A stretch of 64,000 nucleotides of DNA from Saccharomyces paradoxus (taxonomy: Eukaryota; Ascomycota; Saccharomycetes; Saccharomycetales; Saccharomycetaceae). This document shows positions 1-12,152 of the stretch, piece after piece. Position numbers and translations under genes: made by a program. The stretch lies in the NCBI RefSeq assembly GCF_002079055.1, contig NC_047502.1, forward strand, positions 310,001-374,000, given 5' to 3'. The notes below the pieces were generated by a model that saw nothing but the letters and a program-made list of their open reading frames with translations, was not told the origin of the DNA and did no database searches. The first letter of the stretch is position 1. Each line of letters opens with the position of its first letter.

Positions 1-1025
1 ATATCACATTCCTCAACAATATGGCGAATTTGTGGTTCGAACCCCATATCTAGCATTCGATCTGCTTCATCCAAGACAAGGTATTTGATATTGGCCAAAG
101 AAATTTTTCCACGTTCTAATAAGTCATTCAGCCGCCCTGGAGTAGCCACCAGTAAGTCACAACCGCGGTCGACTTCCCTCATTTGGTTACCGATTGGCGC
201 ACCACCATAGACGACGCATGGTCTAACCCACGACCTGTACGTAAATTTTCTTGCCTCTTCAAAAATTTGGGTGGCTAATTCCCTAGTTGGTGCAAGCACT
301 AAAGCGGATGGGTATCCTTTTCTAGAATAAAAGCTCTGAGCCTTCTCAGGTACTGGGGAGGGACCAGATCTGAATAATTCCGTAAACAGCGGAAACAAAA
401 ACCCACCTGTCTTACCTGAACCTGTTTGGGCGCATGCCATCAAATCCCTACCTTTGGTAACTATGGGAATAGAATATTTTTGAACTGGAGTAGGTTTGTT
501 GAAACCAGCTAGTTTGATATTCTCCATTAACAGTGCATCCAGAGGAGGAGAGCTGAACTCTAATATTGGTTCGGGAACGTCTTTACCAGACGCGTCTACG
601 GGAATATCATCGTAATTATCAAACTTGATACCAGATGAATGGTAATCTGGATCCTCATGTACGCCAAACAATTCGGCCTCTAATCTCGCATTCTTGGGTC
701 CAGGTATATGCTTGCCATCTACCCATCTGCTTCCAGATGACTTGTAACCACCTGAGCTGCCTCCGCGGTTATAGTTTGTACTCGCTCCTCCATTTCTTTC
801 CTTAGAAAAGCCAAAAAAACCGCCATTGTCCCCAGCTTGCCTTCCGGTACGCCTAAAAAAATCTCCACCTGGGGCCTTCTCTTCTTTTTTGGTGATAGTT
901 CCCTCAAATGTTTGTTTTCCCCTACTTCTTAAATGTGGTGGGACATACGAGGGTTTGCCGCCATCATCACCATTTTCTTTGCTGTTGATACTTAATTTAG
1001 CTACTTTCTGAGGCAAGTCTGCCAT
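1..1025 (-). CDS. DBP1: DEAD-box RNA helicase Dbp1 (N-terminal part, cut by window edge)
   Basis: ATP-dependent RNA helicase of the Ded1/DDX3 family, acting in the cytoplasm in translation initiation (family knowledge). The ATG is at 1023-1025, and about 341 codons are visible before the sequence leaves the window, so the second RecA-like domain is missing. Visible in order: a Gly/Ser/Arg-rich N-terminal tail with a YVPPHLR eIF4E-type motif near residue 27, the Q motif (KPTPVQ), motif I AQTGSGKT, motif Ia [13 protein letters not shown], and motif II DEAD followed by [12 protein letters not shown]. The start [14 protein letters not shown] and the tail fit DBP1 rather than its paralogue DED1, which begins MAELSEQV. 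It is divergent from MRP51. The truncation comes from the window, not from the gene. Assignment to DBP1 rather than DED1 rests on N-terminal sequence and on synteny. Confidence 0.95.
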   Translation of the reverse strand, partial: MADLPQKVAKLSINSKENGDDGGKPSYVPPHLRSRGKQTFEGTITKKEEKAPGGDFFRRTGRQAGDNGGFFGFSKERNGGASTNYNRGGSSGGYKSSGSRWVDGKHIPGPKNARLEAELFGVHEDPDYHSSGIKFDNYDDIPVDASGKDVPEPILEFSSPPLDALLMENIKLAGFNKPTPVQKYSIPIVTKGRDLMACAQTGSGKTGGFLFPLFTELFRSGPSPVPEKAQSFYSRKGYPSALVLAPTRELATQIFEEARKFTYRSWVRPCVVYGGAPIGNQMREVDRGCDLLVATPGRLNDLLERGKISLANIKYLVLDEADRMLDMGFEPQIRHIVEECD

Positions 1026-2414
<1,389 letters not shown>

Positions 2415-2609
2415 AAAAAAGAAATGACACAATTAATGTATATTCAGAGTTCTGTAAATAAATAAAGAAAGAAAAAGTTTACATTAGTAATAGGGGTTCT
2501 CGTTGCCTATTTTTATTCCTATTCAATTGAAATTAAACACTTTACATCTAATCTGCTATGATAACAAATCTATTATTATTATTATTTAGCCTATATTATT
2601 GATGCCTCA

Positions 2610-3476
2610 TTATAGCATTCTATGGATTCGTCTGTCATTTTCGACTTCGGAAAGGTCATCTAATTGCTCCCACCAGTTAAATAAATAATTCTCGCAAATA
2701 ATCTTGAACCAAGGCGTAAATTTGTAACTTGGATCAGCAAACATAGTTTTCAGGTCATTTGGTGAAACCCATTTGAAGTCTCTAACTTCATTGACGTTCG
2801 GATTGACAGTCAAGTTTTCTTTAGCGTTGATCTTATAAAATAGGATATAATCAATTTCATGTTCACCCCATGGTTCATTGCTTGGTGCCATGTAATGAAT
2901 CCTGTTTAAAAAGTGAAACTTACCGTTTGCCTTGGTTTCGTCTTCTGGAATACCCAATTCATGATCCAACTTTCTCACTGCGGCAGTAATTGCGCCATTA
3001 ATCTTATCGTCTAGTTTACCTTTCAAGCCCAACTCGTCATCAATACATAATGGATGAGAGCAACATGTGTTAGTCCAAAGGTCGGGGAAAGTGATTTTTT
3101 CAGTGGCTCTTTGTTGTAAAAGTAATTCGCCCTGTTCATTGAAAATGAAAACAGAGAATGCACGATGTAGTAAACCCTTTTCAATATTTTCCATCAAATG
3201 ACAAACCTTCTTGGTACCGGCACCAATAGCATTATCGTCCCAATCCAAAACAATACAATTTTCGTTCATTAACTTGATTTGTTCCTCGTCATGACCAGAA
3301 AAACAGGTTTCCCCGCTCTTGTCATTTGACGTCTCACTAGATCGAGTATTAGGTCTTTGTTGTAATGGAATAATTTCTGGAAATTCTTCCAAGATGTCTT
3401 CAGGTGTTTGGTTTTGCACTAACTTGGCGTAACTAGATACTGCACCATCAGGCACGCTATTGTTGTCGGCAGTCAT
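2610..3476 (-). CDS. IDI1: Isopentenyl-diphosphate delta-isomerase
   Basis: Interconverts isopentenyl and dimethylallyl diphosphate in the mevalonate pathway, feeding sterol, dolichol, ubiquinone and prenyl synthesis. The start is the ATG at 3474-3476 ([11 protein letters not shown]), giving 288 residues, the usual yeast length. The open frame extends to 3524 only from a GTG. Type I IDI Nudix fold: the active-site cysteine is Cys139 in TNTCCSHP, and the Nudix-like helix and the acidic [11 protein letters not shown] segment follow. Only a few substitutions from the S. cerevisiae protein are evident from memory. It is an essential single-copy gene in yeast. It shares an 881-bp divergent promoter with HOS3. 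Confidence 0.97.
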   Translation of the reverse strand: MTADNNSVPDGAVSSYAKLVQNQTPEDILEEFPEIIPLQQRPNTRSSETSNDKSGETCFSGHDEEQIKLMNENCIVLDWDDNAIGAGTKKVCHLMENIEKGLLHRAFSVFIFNEQGELLLQQRATEKITFPDLWTNTCCSHPLCIDDELGLKGKLDDKINGAITAAVRKLDHELGIPEDETKANGKFHFLNRIHYMAPSNEPWGEHEIDYILFYKINAKENLTVNPNVNEVRDFKWVSPNDLKTMFADPSYKFTPWFKIICENYLFNWWEQLDDLSEVENDRRIHRML

Positions 3477-4357
3477 TTTGGCGTATTGTAGTTTTGGCTT
3501 ATTTTTGCTCTTTCCGTATTCCACAAATGAATACTTTAAAGGTGAAGTAAATATAATTTACGCTTTCTTGTCACTAGAAAACTGTTTCCTGTTAAATAAA
3601 GAAAAATAGATATATAAATATTCATGAAGTTAAGACCGAAAAAGAAAGGCAGCCCCATCAATAAGAGAAGAATAATGAATAATCAATTTTTTAGTATCAA
3701 TTAAAGGGAAAAGAATCGGCTGGGCATCGTCTATGCGAAACTGTTGACTGGAAAAATTTCAATCGTGATTGAGTTTTGTCCATTTCGTTCCAGTAAGAAA
3801 GGAAATTCTTACCGATAGCAGCGGAAAAAAAGAAAAAAAGGAAGAAAAAGGAAAAAATATAGGCAAAAATAGCCGCATAAAACCCTTGATAACCTATATA
3901 ACTTGGTGGCTAATTTTTATATACCCTTATAAAGTCCATAACGTCCTAAACACTCTCCTTAGGAAAACCTAGATATCTTAGGTCTGTGACTGTTACCCTA
4001 CTTGTGTTTATATTTTTGTTTTTAGAAATGTAAACAACAAGTTCAGAAAGTTTCAAAAATTGTAAACAACTGGTCAAGGGATAATATTATTTTGCTCTTT
4101 CCTTTAGATATGAAAGATCAACTTTTGTTTACGATCTTCTCTCAATTGGATAATACATTCCTGTTAAATTTTTTATCGCTTGATTTATTATCTGATCTTC
4201 CCTTCTGCAAAACTAGTTCTTTTCTAAACTACGGATTTCCTTTTTTGTGTGTGTGAAGCTGATCGAGTTCACTTTCTCTCATAGCTTTTAAGTCGCTGAA
4301 AATATAACGAAAAAAAAAGGGTACTGGAAGTAAAAAGAGAACTTCTCGCAATATAAT
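3477..4357. promoter_or_regulatory. IDI1/HOS3 divergent promoter region with a forkhead-site cluster
   Basis: This is a long 881-bp intergenic region between divergent genes. It holds purine-rich and poly(A) tracts around 3820-3870 and, nearer HOS3, three exact GTAAACAA forkhead-type sites listed separately. The 67-codon ORF at 3769-3972 opens with a non-ATG codon and looks spurious. No clear TATA box could be assigned to either gene. Confidence 0.7.
4030..4132. promoter_or_regulatory. Cluster of three forkhead (Fkh1/Fkh2-type) sites
   Basis: Exact matches to GTAAACAA lie at 4030-4037 (+), 4062-4069 (+) and 4125-4132 (reverse complement). They sit 328 to 226 bp upstream of the HOS3 ATG. GTAAACAA is the known core of yeast Fkh1/Fkh2 sites. 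Regulation of HOS3 by these factors is an inference from sequence only. Confidence 0.5.
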
Positions 4358-6451
4358 ATGTCTTCCAAACAATCAGACCCATTGGAAAGATTCTACAAGC
4401 AATTTCAGGCCTTTGTTCAAAATAACCCTAATGTAATATCGGCAGCTCGAGCGGCCGCACAAATACCAGAGTCTGCAAAGGCAGTTGTTGTATTATCTCC
4501 TTATTCTTTACAGCATGTGTTTCCGAGGGACTGGGTAACGAAATCGTACAAGAAAACCATTGTCGAACGACCAGAAAGATTATTAGCAAGTTCGATGGGT
4601 ATATCAGCTGCGATTACTATGTATCCATCCCTTTTCACCCTGAAATCTTCGCATCAAAGAAAAGGTTCATTGATGGCGCCTCATGTGTTCAAAGTTCATG
4701 GTAGTAGCTGGCCGGCTGAGTTAATTGAGCTTTGTCAAACGGCAGATGCTAAACTGCTAAAGGGCGAAATCGAAGTCCCAGACACGTGGAACTCAGGTGA
4801 TATCTACTTGAGCTCAAAAACAATCAAAGCTTTGCAGGGAACGATTGGGGCCATTGAAACTGGTGTTGATTCGATTTTCAAAGGCCCATCTGCAGAACAT
4901 ATTAGTAACAGAGCTTTTGTGGCTATACGGCCTCCTGGTCATCATTGCCACTATGCCACACCATCCGGCTTCTGTCTGTTAAACAATGCGCATGTAGCCA
5001 TAGAATATGCGTATGACACTTACAACGTCACGCATATCGTCGTACTTGATTTTGATCTACACCATGGTGATGGAACTCAAGATATTTGCTGGAAGCGTGC
5101 CGGTTTTAAACCTGAAGAGGAGCCTGAAAATTCATCTTATGATGATTTTGGTAAGAAGTTCGCCGAATTTCCCAAGGTCGGCTATTTTTCCATGCATGAC
5201 ATAAATTCATTTCCAACAGAGTCAGGATTTGCTACAAAGGAAAACATCAAAAACGCATCTACTTGTATCATGAACTCTCATGACCTAAACATCTGGAATA
5301 TTCACTTATCCAAATGGACAACAGAAGAAGAATTCAATGTATTATACAGAACAAAATATAGAACTTTATTTGCTAAAGCAGATGAATTCTTCAGGAGCGC
5401 AAAACTAGAAATGAATCAACAGGGGAAACCATTCAAAGGTTTGGTAGTTATAAGTGCGGGTTTCGATGCATCAGAATTTGAACAAACTTCAATGCAAAGG
5501 CATAGTGTCAATGTTCCTACAAGTTTCTACACAACATTTACCAAAGATGCATTGAAATTAGCACAAATGCACTGTCATGGTAAGGTTTTGTCCTTAATGG
5601 AGGGTGGCTATTCTGATAAAGCCATATGTTCTGGTGTCTTCGCGCATCTGATCGGTTTGCAAAACCAGGATTGGGTCAAAGAATGGGGGTCCGAACAAGT
5701 CGTTAAAGAGATTGTTCGTGGTTGTAAACCAGCTTGGAAACCCTACAAGACAAGAAGAGCAAAGGATGTCATAAGAATATGGGCTGAAGAAGTCATCAGG
5801 CTGGGACGAGCAATGATACCGGAATTCGATGATATAATCTTCAAAGACGCACTAAGCGCCGCCCCATCAGATTCCTTACTAAAGGCTACTGTCGGACCAG
5901 CATCGGCGTCGACGATTGCTCAAAGAATAATCAGATCCCATAGAAGCAACGCTTCGCCAGAGGAAGAATCTCATGAAAACAAACCGAGAAGCATGGAAAA
6001 GCAGGAACAAAAAGAAGTTCGAGGCGAAGCCAAGGTCAAGCAGCTCTCATCAAATAATAGAGCTGCTGAAACTCAAATTCCGTTTTTGCAACAAGAATTT
6101 TCCAGTGAGGATGAAGATGAGGAATATGTTTACGACGAGGAATTGAACAAGACTTTCAATCGCACGGTGGAAGATATTACCATTGACGACATCTCTAGAC
6201 ATTTGGAAACCCTGGAAATTGAAAAAAAAGGTGATGATGAACCAGACCAGGAGCTAAAGGAAAAAAACTGGAAAAACTCACACCAACGCCGTCTACAAAG
6301 CAATGGAATGTATAAAATTCCCTCCAATACGAAACCCCATCGCATAAGACAACCTCAAAACGCAAACGCGCCAACTTATGATGATAGTGATATATCAATG
6401 ATTTCTCATGTTTCAAGAAAACATACAACAAGAAGTGGTGGAAGATGGTGA
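4358..6451 (+). CDS. HOS3: Histone deacetylase Hos3
   Basis: Zn-dependent class II-like histone deacetylase. In yeast it is homodimeric, trichostatin-insensitive and found at the bud neck and daughter nuclear pores (family knowledge). 697 residues from the ATG at 4358. The arginase/deacetylase fold occupies about residues 40-480. The HH pair is 195-196 in PPGHHCHY, the metal ligands are Asp233 and His235 in DFDLHHGDG, and Asp370 lies in SAGFD. A GGY loop near residue 420 (EGGYSD) follows. The C-terminal 180 residues are acidic and basic low complexity (SSEDEDEEYVYDEE), typical of this protein. Convergent with BEM3. All catalytic residues are present. Confidence 0.97.
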   Translation: MSSKQSDPLERFYKQFQAFVQNNPNVISAARAAAQIPESAKAVVVLSPYSLQHVFPRDWVTKSYKKTIVERPERLLASSMGISAAITMYPSLFTLKSSHQRKGSLMAPHVFKVHGSSWPAELIELCQTADAKLLKGEIEVPDTWNSGDIYLSSKTIKALQGTIGAIETGVDSIFKGPSAEHISNRAFVAIRPPGHHCHYATPSGFCLLNNAHVAIEYAYDTYNVTHIVVLDFDLHHGDGTQDICWKRAGFKPEEEPENSSYDDFGKKFAEFPKVGYFSMHDINSFPTESGFATKENIKNASTCIMNSHDLNIWNIHLSKWTTEEEFNVLYRTKYRTLFAKADEFFRSAKLEMNQQGKPFKGLVVISAGFDASEFEQTSMQRHSVNVPTSFYTTFTKDALKLAQMHCHGKVLSLMEGGYSDKAICSGVFAHLIGLQNQDWVKEWGSEQVVKEIVRGCKPAWKPYKTRRAKDVIRIWAEEVIRLGRAMIPEFDDIIFKDALSAAPSDSLLKATVGPASASTIAQRIIRSHRSNASPEEESHENKPRSMEKQEQKEVRGEAKVKQLSSNNRAAETQIPFLQQEFSSEDEDEEYVYDEELNKTFNRTVEDITIDDISRHLETLEIEKKGDDEPDQELKEKNWKNSHQRRLQSNGMYKIPSNTKPHRIRQPQNANAPTYDDSDISMISHVSRKHTTRSGGRW

Positions 6452-6858
6452 TATTGCATATATAATGTTGTCTTGAAACCCCTAAAGATATCACGCATTT
6501 TATCAATTTACTGTATTACATAACACAATTTTTCTATTTTATATTTCCTTGTATAGTTAGTGTTTTTAATTTTTAGTTTTTTCTTCTTAATTTTTCCCCT
6601 TCAACTAGTTTGGCCAAACTTTATTTTCTCTCTATCCTCTTTAATTAATTGTAAACTAATTGTATTATCTAGCTGTGTAAATAAAAAATGAGGAATAAAA
6701 AGATAGTCACTCTATAAGCTCTATTAGCTTTACATGTTTTCTATTATTACAAAAATATCGTTGAAGAAAAAAGCCTCCTTATATGACACCGTCTTTCTAT
6801 AATTTGAAGTCATTTAAAAGTTTATTGGTGACGTTACATTTCTAAAATTTTAGACTAT
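6452..6858. other. HOS3/BEM3 convergent 3' intergenic region
   Basis: This 407-bp region is very AT-rich and serves as the 3' end of both genes. A TATATAAT-type element at about 6459 could act as a yeast polyadenylation efficiency element for HOS3. I see no gene in it; ORFs reaching in from either side are shadows. Confidence 0.6.
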
Positions 6859-9800
6859 TCAAACTTGGGGAATATGTATATCTACTTTCTCCCTTTCCTC
6901 TTCTTTAACTGGGTCTCCGCCTTGAAATATACACACAAAGTCGGTGATGAATGGTTGAAGCATACTAATTGGAATATTCAGAGTTGGAGAAAATACGATG
7001 CATAAATTTCTCAAATTCATCTTATTAAATTTACTATTCTCGTTAATCCTTACCAGCAGTTCAAAAAGAGCATACATCAATGATAGATTAGCGTGGGGAA
7101 CTAGGCCAGACTCAATGAGTTCCTTAAATCCTAATGATATTTGAACAGGATTATTATGGTTTTCATCAACTACCCTTTTAAACGACAAAAATTGCTCATC
7201 ACCGAATAGTAAATGAGGCAAGTTTCTCAAGTACAATTTCAGTAATCCACTCACAGTATTCACACCAATGTAAAGACTTGGGGACGTCTCATCATCTTTA
7301 GCTTCAATATTTTCATTGTAGCGACACAAATCCACATCATATTCTTTATCAAACCTTTCTTGTAAAGTTTTGATAACTGTACTGGACCCGCTTAGTCTAA
7401 ATATACCTTCTTCCTGGATACCACGGTTCTTATAAAGATACTCTAAACAACGATAGACTACACTCGGTAAATCGTAAACGTTTTGGTACTTATGTGAACT
7501 TAATCTTAGACATGTTTCTAGTGACGAGCCAAATATTGTAGTGGATGAATGCGGCACTGGAGAAGAATTCGATGAAGTGGGTACCTCCATTAACTTTTTG
7601 CTTGGAGACTTAATGATAGAGTCAGGAGATGTAGGAGAATCCGAATCATTTGACATTGTAATACCTATATGGTTCATTGCGCTCGCTGGGCCGGTTAACT
7701 TTTTAAATGGGAATAAACTTCTCATTTTGGCTCTCCTGCTATCTTTCTCCTCATCCGTGGTTGAACTTGAGAGGAAATTAGAGTAAGAGGATGAATTTGA
7801 GTCAATACCATCGCTGTTAGCCGTGTAACTGTTGTTATTACTAATGCTGTTATTACTGTTGTATTCTCGCGTCAAATCAGTGACATACGATGGAGTCTCG
7901 GTTGATGAGGTAGATGCGTTTCCAAATTTGGAATGATGTGTACCCACGCTCAAGTGAGACGCAGAATCTACCTCGTTTGCATTCCTCGAGTTAGATAATG
8001 ATGAAGTTTGTGAAGGATCAATGTAATCACTAAACGCAGAAAGCCATAATTCACGTTCCTTCGACGTTTCGGTACAAATATAATATTTTGTTGAAGTTGA
8101 CAGTCCGCTTTTCTTGTGCTCAGTAATCAAAAACCCATTTCTCGTCCCAAATCTATCTTCAGGAAGATTGGGGATAAGTTCTATGGAAGATTGTCTCAAT
8201 TTGATAGTCTCAGTCAACTGGTTTTTGTCAAACAATTGTAAAACATCATCACGTAAGATACCGTATCGAACTCTCCATGTACTATTACCTGTTAGAGTCT
8301 TTGGCCTTCTCAGCAAAAGCGACCCATCTTTCACATTATCATCCATCATTGGAGGTGTCATTACTGTATCTGTACTAATAAATTGAGCAATTTTTAGGCC
8401 AACATTTTGTGGGAATTCAGGGACACTGAATATGCTTGTATAATACTGGTTCAAAATGTTCTTTCTCGTATCGACTTTTGTAGGTGATAAAGTTTGGAAC
8501 AATTGTCTATCAGGTAACGTGGGCAATGGCAAATCAGGGACATGTGATTTCATGTATACATCCAATTCGCGGACTTTATGAATGGATTTTGAAAATTTAA
8601 ACATCTCTTTACCGGATTTTCTGTCTATAATTGCAATTAAGATTGATAAATCATCTTCATTGTCCCTATACAGTGTGCTCAATACTTCAATTTGGATGGT
8701 ACCAAAATCCTCTGGTTGAACGAATAATGGAATATCCGATTTAAGACTTTGAGCGGCAGACTTCACTGTGCTTACACTACTTGCGTGAGGTCTTCTGAAT
8801 GTCTTCAAGGAACCCTGGGGCGTTGAGCCAAATGTATTCGTGGTATTGGTTGAATGGATGGATGCCGCTTCTACAGATTGTTTTTGTTTTGACGAACTTT
8901 CCGCAGGAGGGTTTGGAGAAAGAGAGGCATTTTGATTTACTGTAGACAACTTTGTAGAAGAGTTGGGAAGCGAAGAAGTTAATGGAGGTTTCTTCAAATT
9001 TTTTGCGCATTTTGAACCAAAAGAGTCATCCTTTTTATTCAAGATGACCGGAGAAGCCAAATGACTTGATAGAGGGGTAGCGTTTTTCATATTCCCATTA
9101 GAAGTAGGTGAAAAAAAAGTTGGAGGTGCTGGAGGTGGAGGTAAAGATTCATTCATCTTGGATTTTATAGACACGGGATCTTTAACGTCATTATTGACTA
9201 GATCTTCTTCGCCAAATGATGAGTCAAGTAATTGGGTGAAGTCATCAAGTTTCTCCTTGGATGCTGGAGAGAAACCCAAAGTCTTGTTTTCGCCCTCTTT
9301 GACTTCCAAAAGAGGTGATGGGCTTTTGACTATTGAAGAAGGGGTTCCAGTGGTATATGCAGAGGATGTTACAGAAGAATAAGCGCGGTCATTCTTTTGT
9401 ATCGAGTTATTAGGTAGTTGTTGATTTTTACTTTCGGTCAGCTCATCTAAATTATTAGAGGCACTGGCTTTCAATGGAGAATGCAAATGGTTGTTGATGA
9501 CAGCCGTCATTCTGTTGGGATTTTGAGGCGAACGCAAACGTTCTTGCAATGGAGATTTGGGACCTTTGTTGGGCGATTTTATAGTTATCCTAGACGTCGT
9601 GTAAGTGACTGAAGCAGCCGGGCTGGCCAACTGTTCCGAATGTATTTGTGTAGGACTTGAAACAGATCTACTAACAATTTTGGGAGATGAGAAGCTACTA
9701 CTTGCCTCTATTTCTTCGCTTAGTATCATGTTCTGTAAATGTTTCCTACTTATTGAAGTATTCGATGTAACATCTATTTGGGGTACTGTGGGCGTTACAC

Positions 9801-10239
9801 TTGTTTCGAGTGCAACCTCTGAACCTTGTTGTAATGGAGGAGACAATGTCGGTATTGGCAAATTTAGACTTTTAATATGTGCTTTCCTTTCAGCAGATCT
9901 CGGAGGTAACACAAATGATTGTTCAGCAACATATGAATCTCTTGAGTCATTTTGGACTTGCTCCAGTACCACTTCTAGGGAAGCTTCCCTATTTTTTTGC
10001 AAAATATCAATGACTTTTTTCAAACTCTCAATTTCAGTCTCATGTTCTTGGACTTGTAGTTTTAGCTTAATATTTTCCGTGAAGATTTCATCGTAAGAAG
10101 GCTTTTTTTCCTTTTCTGAAGATGTTCCTTTTTCTATATGTTCTATTGATTTATCCTTTTTGGACCTGTGGTCATTGTACTGCGCTAACAATTCAAGGGT
10201 GGTACTACCACCATGTGTAGTCGTCAGATTGTCTGTCAT
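6859..10239 (-). CDS. BEM3: Rho GTPase-activating protein Bem3
   Basis: GTPase-activating protein for Cdc42 in polarised growth and septin assembly. 1126 residues from the ATG at 10237-10239. Order: a short coiled coil (about 50-110, EIESLKKVIDILQK), a long Ser/Thr/Pro-rich disordered region with a polyproline run PPPPAPP near residue 367, a PX domain (about 505-630), a PH domain (about 640-755), another low-complexity linker, and a RhoGAP domain (about 910-1105). The catalytic arginine finger is Arg948 in EEGIFRLSGSS. Length is within two residues of the S. cerevisiae protein from memory, consistent with small changes in the disordered linkers. A 163-codon ORF on the other strand (9605-10096) lies wholly inside and is a shadow. 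Confidence 0.97.
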   Translation of the reverse strand: MTDNLTTTHGGSTTLELLAQYNDHRSKKDKSIEHIEKGTSSEKEKKPSYDEIFTENIKLKLQVQEHETEIESLKKVIDILQKNREASLEVVLEQVQNDSRDSYVAEQSFVLPPRSAERKAHIKSLNLPIPTLSPPLQQGSEVALETSVTPTVPQIDVTSNTSISRKHLQNMILSEEIEASSSFSSPKIVSRSVSSPTQIHSEQLASPAASVTYTTSRITIKSPNKGPKSPLQERLRSPQNPNRMTAVINNHLHSPLKASASNNLDELTESKNQQLPNNSIQKNDRAYSSVTSSAYTTGTPSSIVKSPSPLLEVKEGENKTLGFSPASKEKLDDFTQLLDSSFGEEDLVNNDVKDPVSIKSKMNESLPPPPAPPTFFSPTSNGNMKNATPLSSHLASPVILNKKDDSFGSKCAKNLKKPPLTSSLPNSSTKLSTVNQNASLSPNPPAESSSKQKQSVEAASIHSTNTTNTFGSTPQGSLKTFRRPHASSVSTVKSAAQSLKSDIPLFVQPEDFGTIQIEVLSTLYRDNEDDLSILIAIIDRKSGKEMFKFSKSIHKVRELDVYMKSHVPDLPLPTLPDRQLFQTLSPTKVDTRKNILNQYYTSIFSVPEFPQNVGLKIAQFISTDTVMTPPMMDDNVKDGSLLLRRPKTLTGNSTWRVRYGILRDDVLQLFDKNQLTETIKLRQSSIELIPNLPEDRFGTRNGFLITEHKKSGLSTSTKYYICTETSKERELWLSAFSDYIDPSQTSSLSNSRNANEVDSASHLSVGTHHSKFGNASTSSTETPSYVTDLTREYNSNNSISNNNSYTANSDGIDSNSSSYSNFLSSSTTDEEKDSRRAKMRSLFPFKKLTGPASAMNHIGITMSNDSDSPTSPDSIIKSPSKKLMEVPTSSNSSPVPHSSTTIFGSSLETCLRLSSHKYQNVYDLPSVVYRCLEYLYKNRGIQEEGIFRLSGSSTVIKTLQERFDKEYDVDLCRYNENIEAKDDETSPSLYIGVNTVSGLLKLYLRNLPHLLFGDEQFLSFKRVVDENHNNPVQISLGFKELIESGLVPHANLSLMYALFELLVRINENSKFNKMNLRNLCIVFSPTLNIPISMLQPFITDFVCIFQGGDPVKEEEREKVDIHIPQV

Positions 10240-10703
10240 TACGTACTGTTGGCTGAGTACGAGTTTATCCTAGAATATATAAACAGATACTCCTAGTAGC
10301 CAGTATTTCAACAAATTCGGTGTCGTATATGTCTGATGTAATCACGAATTCGAACAAAAGGGAAAATGGTAGGCAGGCAAGGACGAAGATGAAAAGAGAA
10401 AAAACCTCTAGATACAAAGCTAAGACACAAAAGTAAATGGTAATTAAAATGGCTATATCGTTGATCTATCTAACAATCTGGAGAATCCATTTAAAGAACA
10501 TACCAATACGCACAATAAAAACGGTTCTTATCTTGTACTTTACCTTGTCAGACAATTATTGTTCTTTACAAAACGGCCGCGTTTTTTTCCAATCTCACCC
10601 TCGCCATATATTTTTTGACATTCCTAGAGTTATGGTATAAAGAGCAATGTATACACATATGTGATTCTAATTGAGATGCTACTTTTGTAATATGAATGAT
10701 GGT
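10240..10703. promoter_or_regulatory. BEM3 promoter / YPL113C 3' region
   Basis: 464 bp between two minus-strand genes. It must hold the BEM3 promoter (high-coordinate side is the YPL113C end). A GC-rich spot ACGGCCGCG lies near 10573. A 67-codon ORF on the plus strand at 10437-10640 has an ATG but no recognisable features, and I do not accept it as a gene. Confidence 0.5.
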
Positions 10704-11894
10704 TTAGTTGAGCACATATTTACCTTCACCTCCCTCGACAAATATGTCCCGCACGTTCACGAGGGTGATGAGTGTCTGCTTTATGATCATGTCAGCTACT
10801 GTGCTGCCAATATGTGGCAGAGCTGTGACATCCCATCTACGAAGTAACTCTTGTTTAACACCTGTTTCCTCGTTCTTAAACACATCAAGACCGCAGCTTG
10901 CCACCTTTCCAGATTCAAGAGCGTCTAATAGCGCATCTTCATCTATACACGTGCCTCTTCCCACGTTAACTATCCTGACACCATCTTTACACCAGGCCAA
11001 ACTTTCACGATTGATAATATCGTTTGTAGATGCCGTCCCAGGCAGGGCCAAAATGATCAAATCGGCATTCTTCCAAGTATTTGGATCATCCAGGTCAGAA
11101 TGGTATTTGGCGCTATAACCCAGTAAATTCTTTTGGACGGGGCCTGATCTTTTGTAGTATTCGATGCTCATGTTAAACACTTTCTGCAAGTTGGCCCCTA
11201 TGGTTTGGCCGATCGAGCCAAACCCCAGGATTAAAACTTTCTTATTCATTGGAGATTCCATGAATTTCCCACCAACAGTGTATTTATCTGTCAAATCTAC
11301 CACTTTCCCATCTTTTTCAGACGCACGGCTGTCGGTTCTAAAGGGAAATTTCATTTCCTGACCATGGAATCTATCCGTAACAATTCTATATGACTCACTA
11401 GAAATATATTTCTTACACTGTTCAACATTACCATTTTCCACATATTTGAAGCAATATTCCCAAAATGAAGTCATTCTAAAGCAGCTAATCGCTAGGAAAA
11501 TAGTCAATTCTGTGACGTGGTCAGCAGCGTGTGGCCCAATGTTACATAAAATGATGCCTTTGGTTCTCAGCAACTTACCATCAATAAAGTCGCATCCGAC
11601 CCATGGTACAAGGATAGCTTTCAAAGATGAGGGGAAGAACTCAATATAATTGGAAGGATTTCCTAATACACTGAAAAATTCCTCGGTGATCCAAAAGCCG
11701 TTTATTCTATGAGTTTTCAAAAAAGCAACAAAATCATCCTTTGTGGTCATCTCGTATTTGTAAAATTCTACCCTTTCAGCCATTTTGCGATATTCTGGAA
11801 GATGACTGGCAACTTCCCATTGGGTTTTATAAGGCACCAAAATCCTTGGTTTGACAGAGTAAGTTACATCCACGGTGTCAATTGAAGTAATCAT
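10704..11894 (-). CDS. D-isomer-specific 2-hydroxyacid dehydrogenase (glyoxylate reductase-like), YPL113C
   Basis: Probable NAD(P)H-dependent 2-hydroxyacid dehydrogenase that would reduce glyoxylate or related 2-oxo acids; the physiological substrate is uncertain. 396 residues from the ATG at 11892-11894. The Rossmann nucleotide-binding motif GFGSIGQTIG is near residues 223-232. Downstream come the family signature NVGRGTCIDEDAL with its catalytic arginine, GLDVFKNEE, and the catalytic histidine in LPHIGS. The lid domain is C-terminal. It is the middle of three consecutive minus-strand genes, but each should have its own promoter. Family assignment is firm. The symbol is left blank because only the systematic name is familiar. 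Confidence 0.93.
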   Translation of the reverse strand: MITSIDTVDVTYSVKPRILVPYKTQWEVASHLPEYRKMAERVEFYKYEMTTKDDFVAFLKTHRINGFWITEEFFSVLGNPSNYIEFFPSSLKAILVPWVGCDFIDGKLLRTKGIILCNIGPHAADHVTELTIFLAISCFRMTSFWEYCFKYVENGNVEQCKKYISSESYRIVTDRFHGQEMKFPFRTDSRASEKDGKVVDLTDKYTVGGKFMESPMNKKVLILGFGSIGQTIGANLQKVFNMSIEYYKRSGPVQKNLLGYSAKYHSDLDDPNTWKNADLIILALPGTASTNDIINRESLAWCKDGVRIVNVGRGTCIDEDALLDALESGKVASCGLDVFKNEETGVKQELLRRWDVTALPHIGSTVADMIIKQTLITLVNVRDIFVEGGEGKYVLN

Positions 11895-12149
11895 TGTTTT
11901 TTAGAGTCTACTGGCTTGTACGTTTAGGTTTTATCTATAATATATAAGAAGGAGTTCTTTGTACTCCACACTGCACCTTTTTGGATCTGCATCAAAGTGT
12001 CAGAATAAACATACCCTGAAACGGAATGGCTACCGCCACCCCAATGGCATGAAAGAGGAAAGGAAAAAAAAATAAAAACTGAACGCCAAACTGCCTTCCT
12101 TATTAAAGAATTTGAATAACAGTAAAAGTGCAGAGGTGAAACATTACTG

Positions 12150-12152
<3 letters not shown>

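Noticed and set aside
3477-3524. N-terminal extension of IDI1
   Set aside because: The extra 16 codons begin at GTG and the conserved protein begins at the ATG at 3476.
9605-10096. 163-codon plus-strand ORF inside BEM3
   Set aside because: Lies wholly antisense to the well-supported BEM3 coding sequence and has no domain; matches the kind of ORF called dubious in S. cerevisiae.
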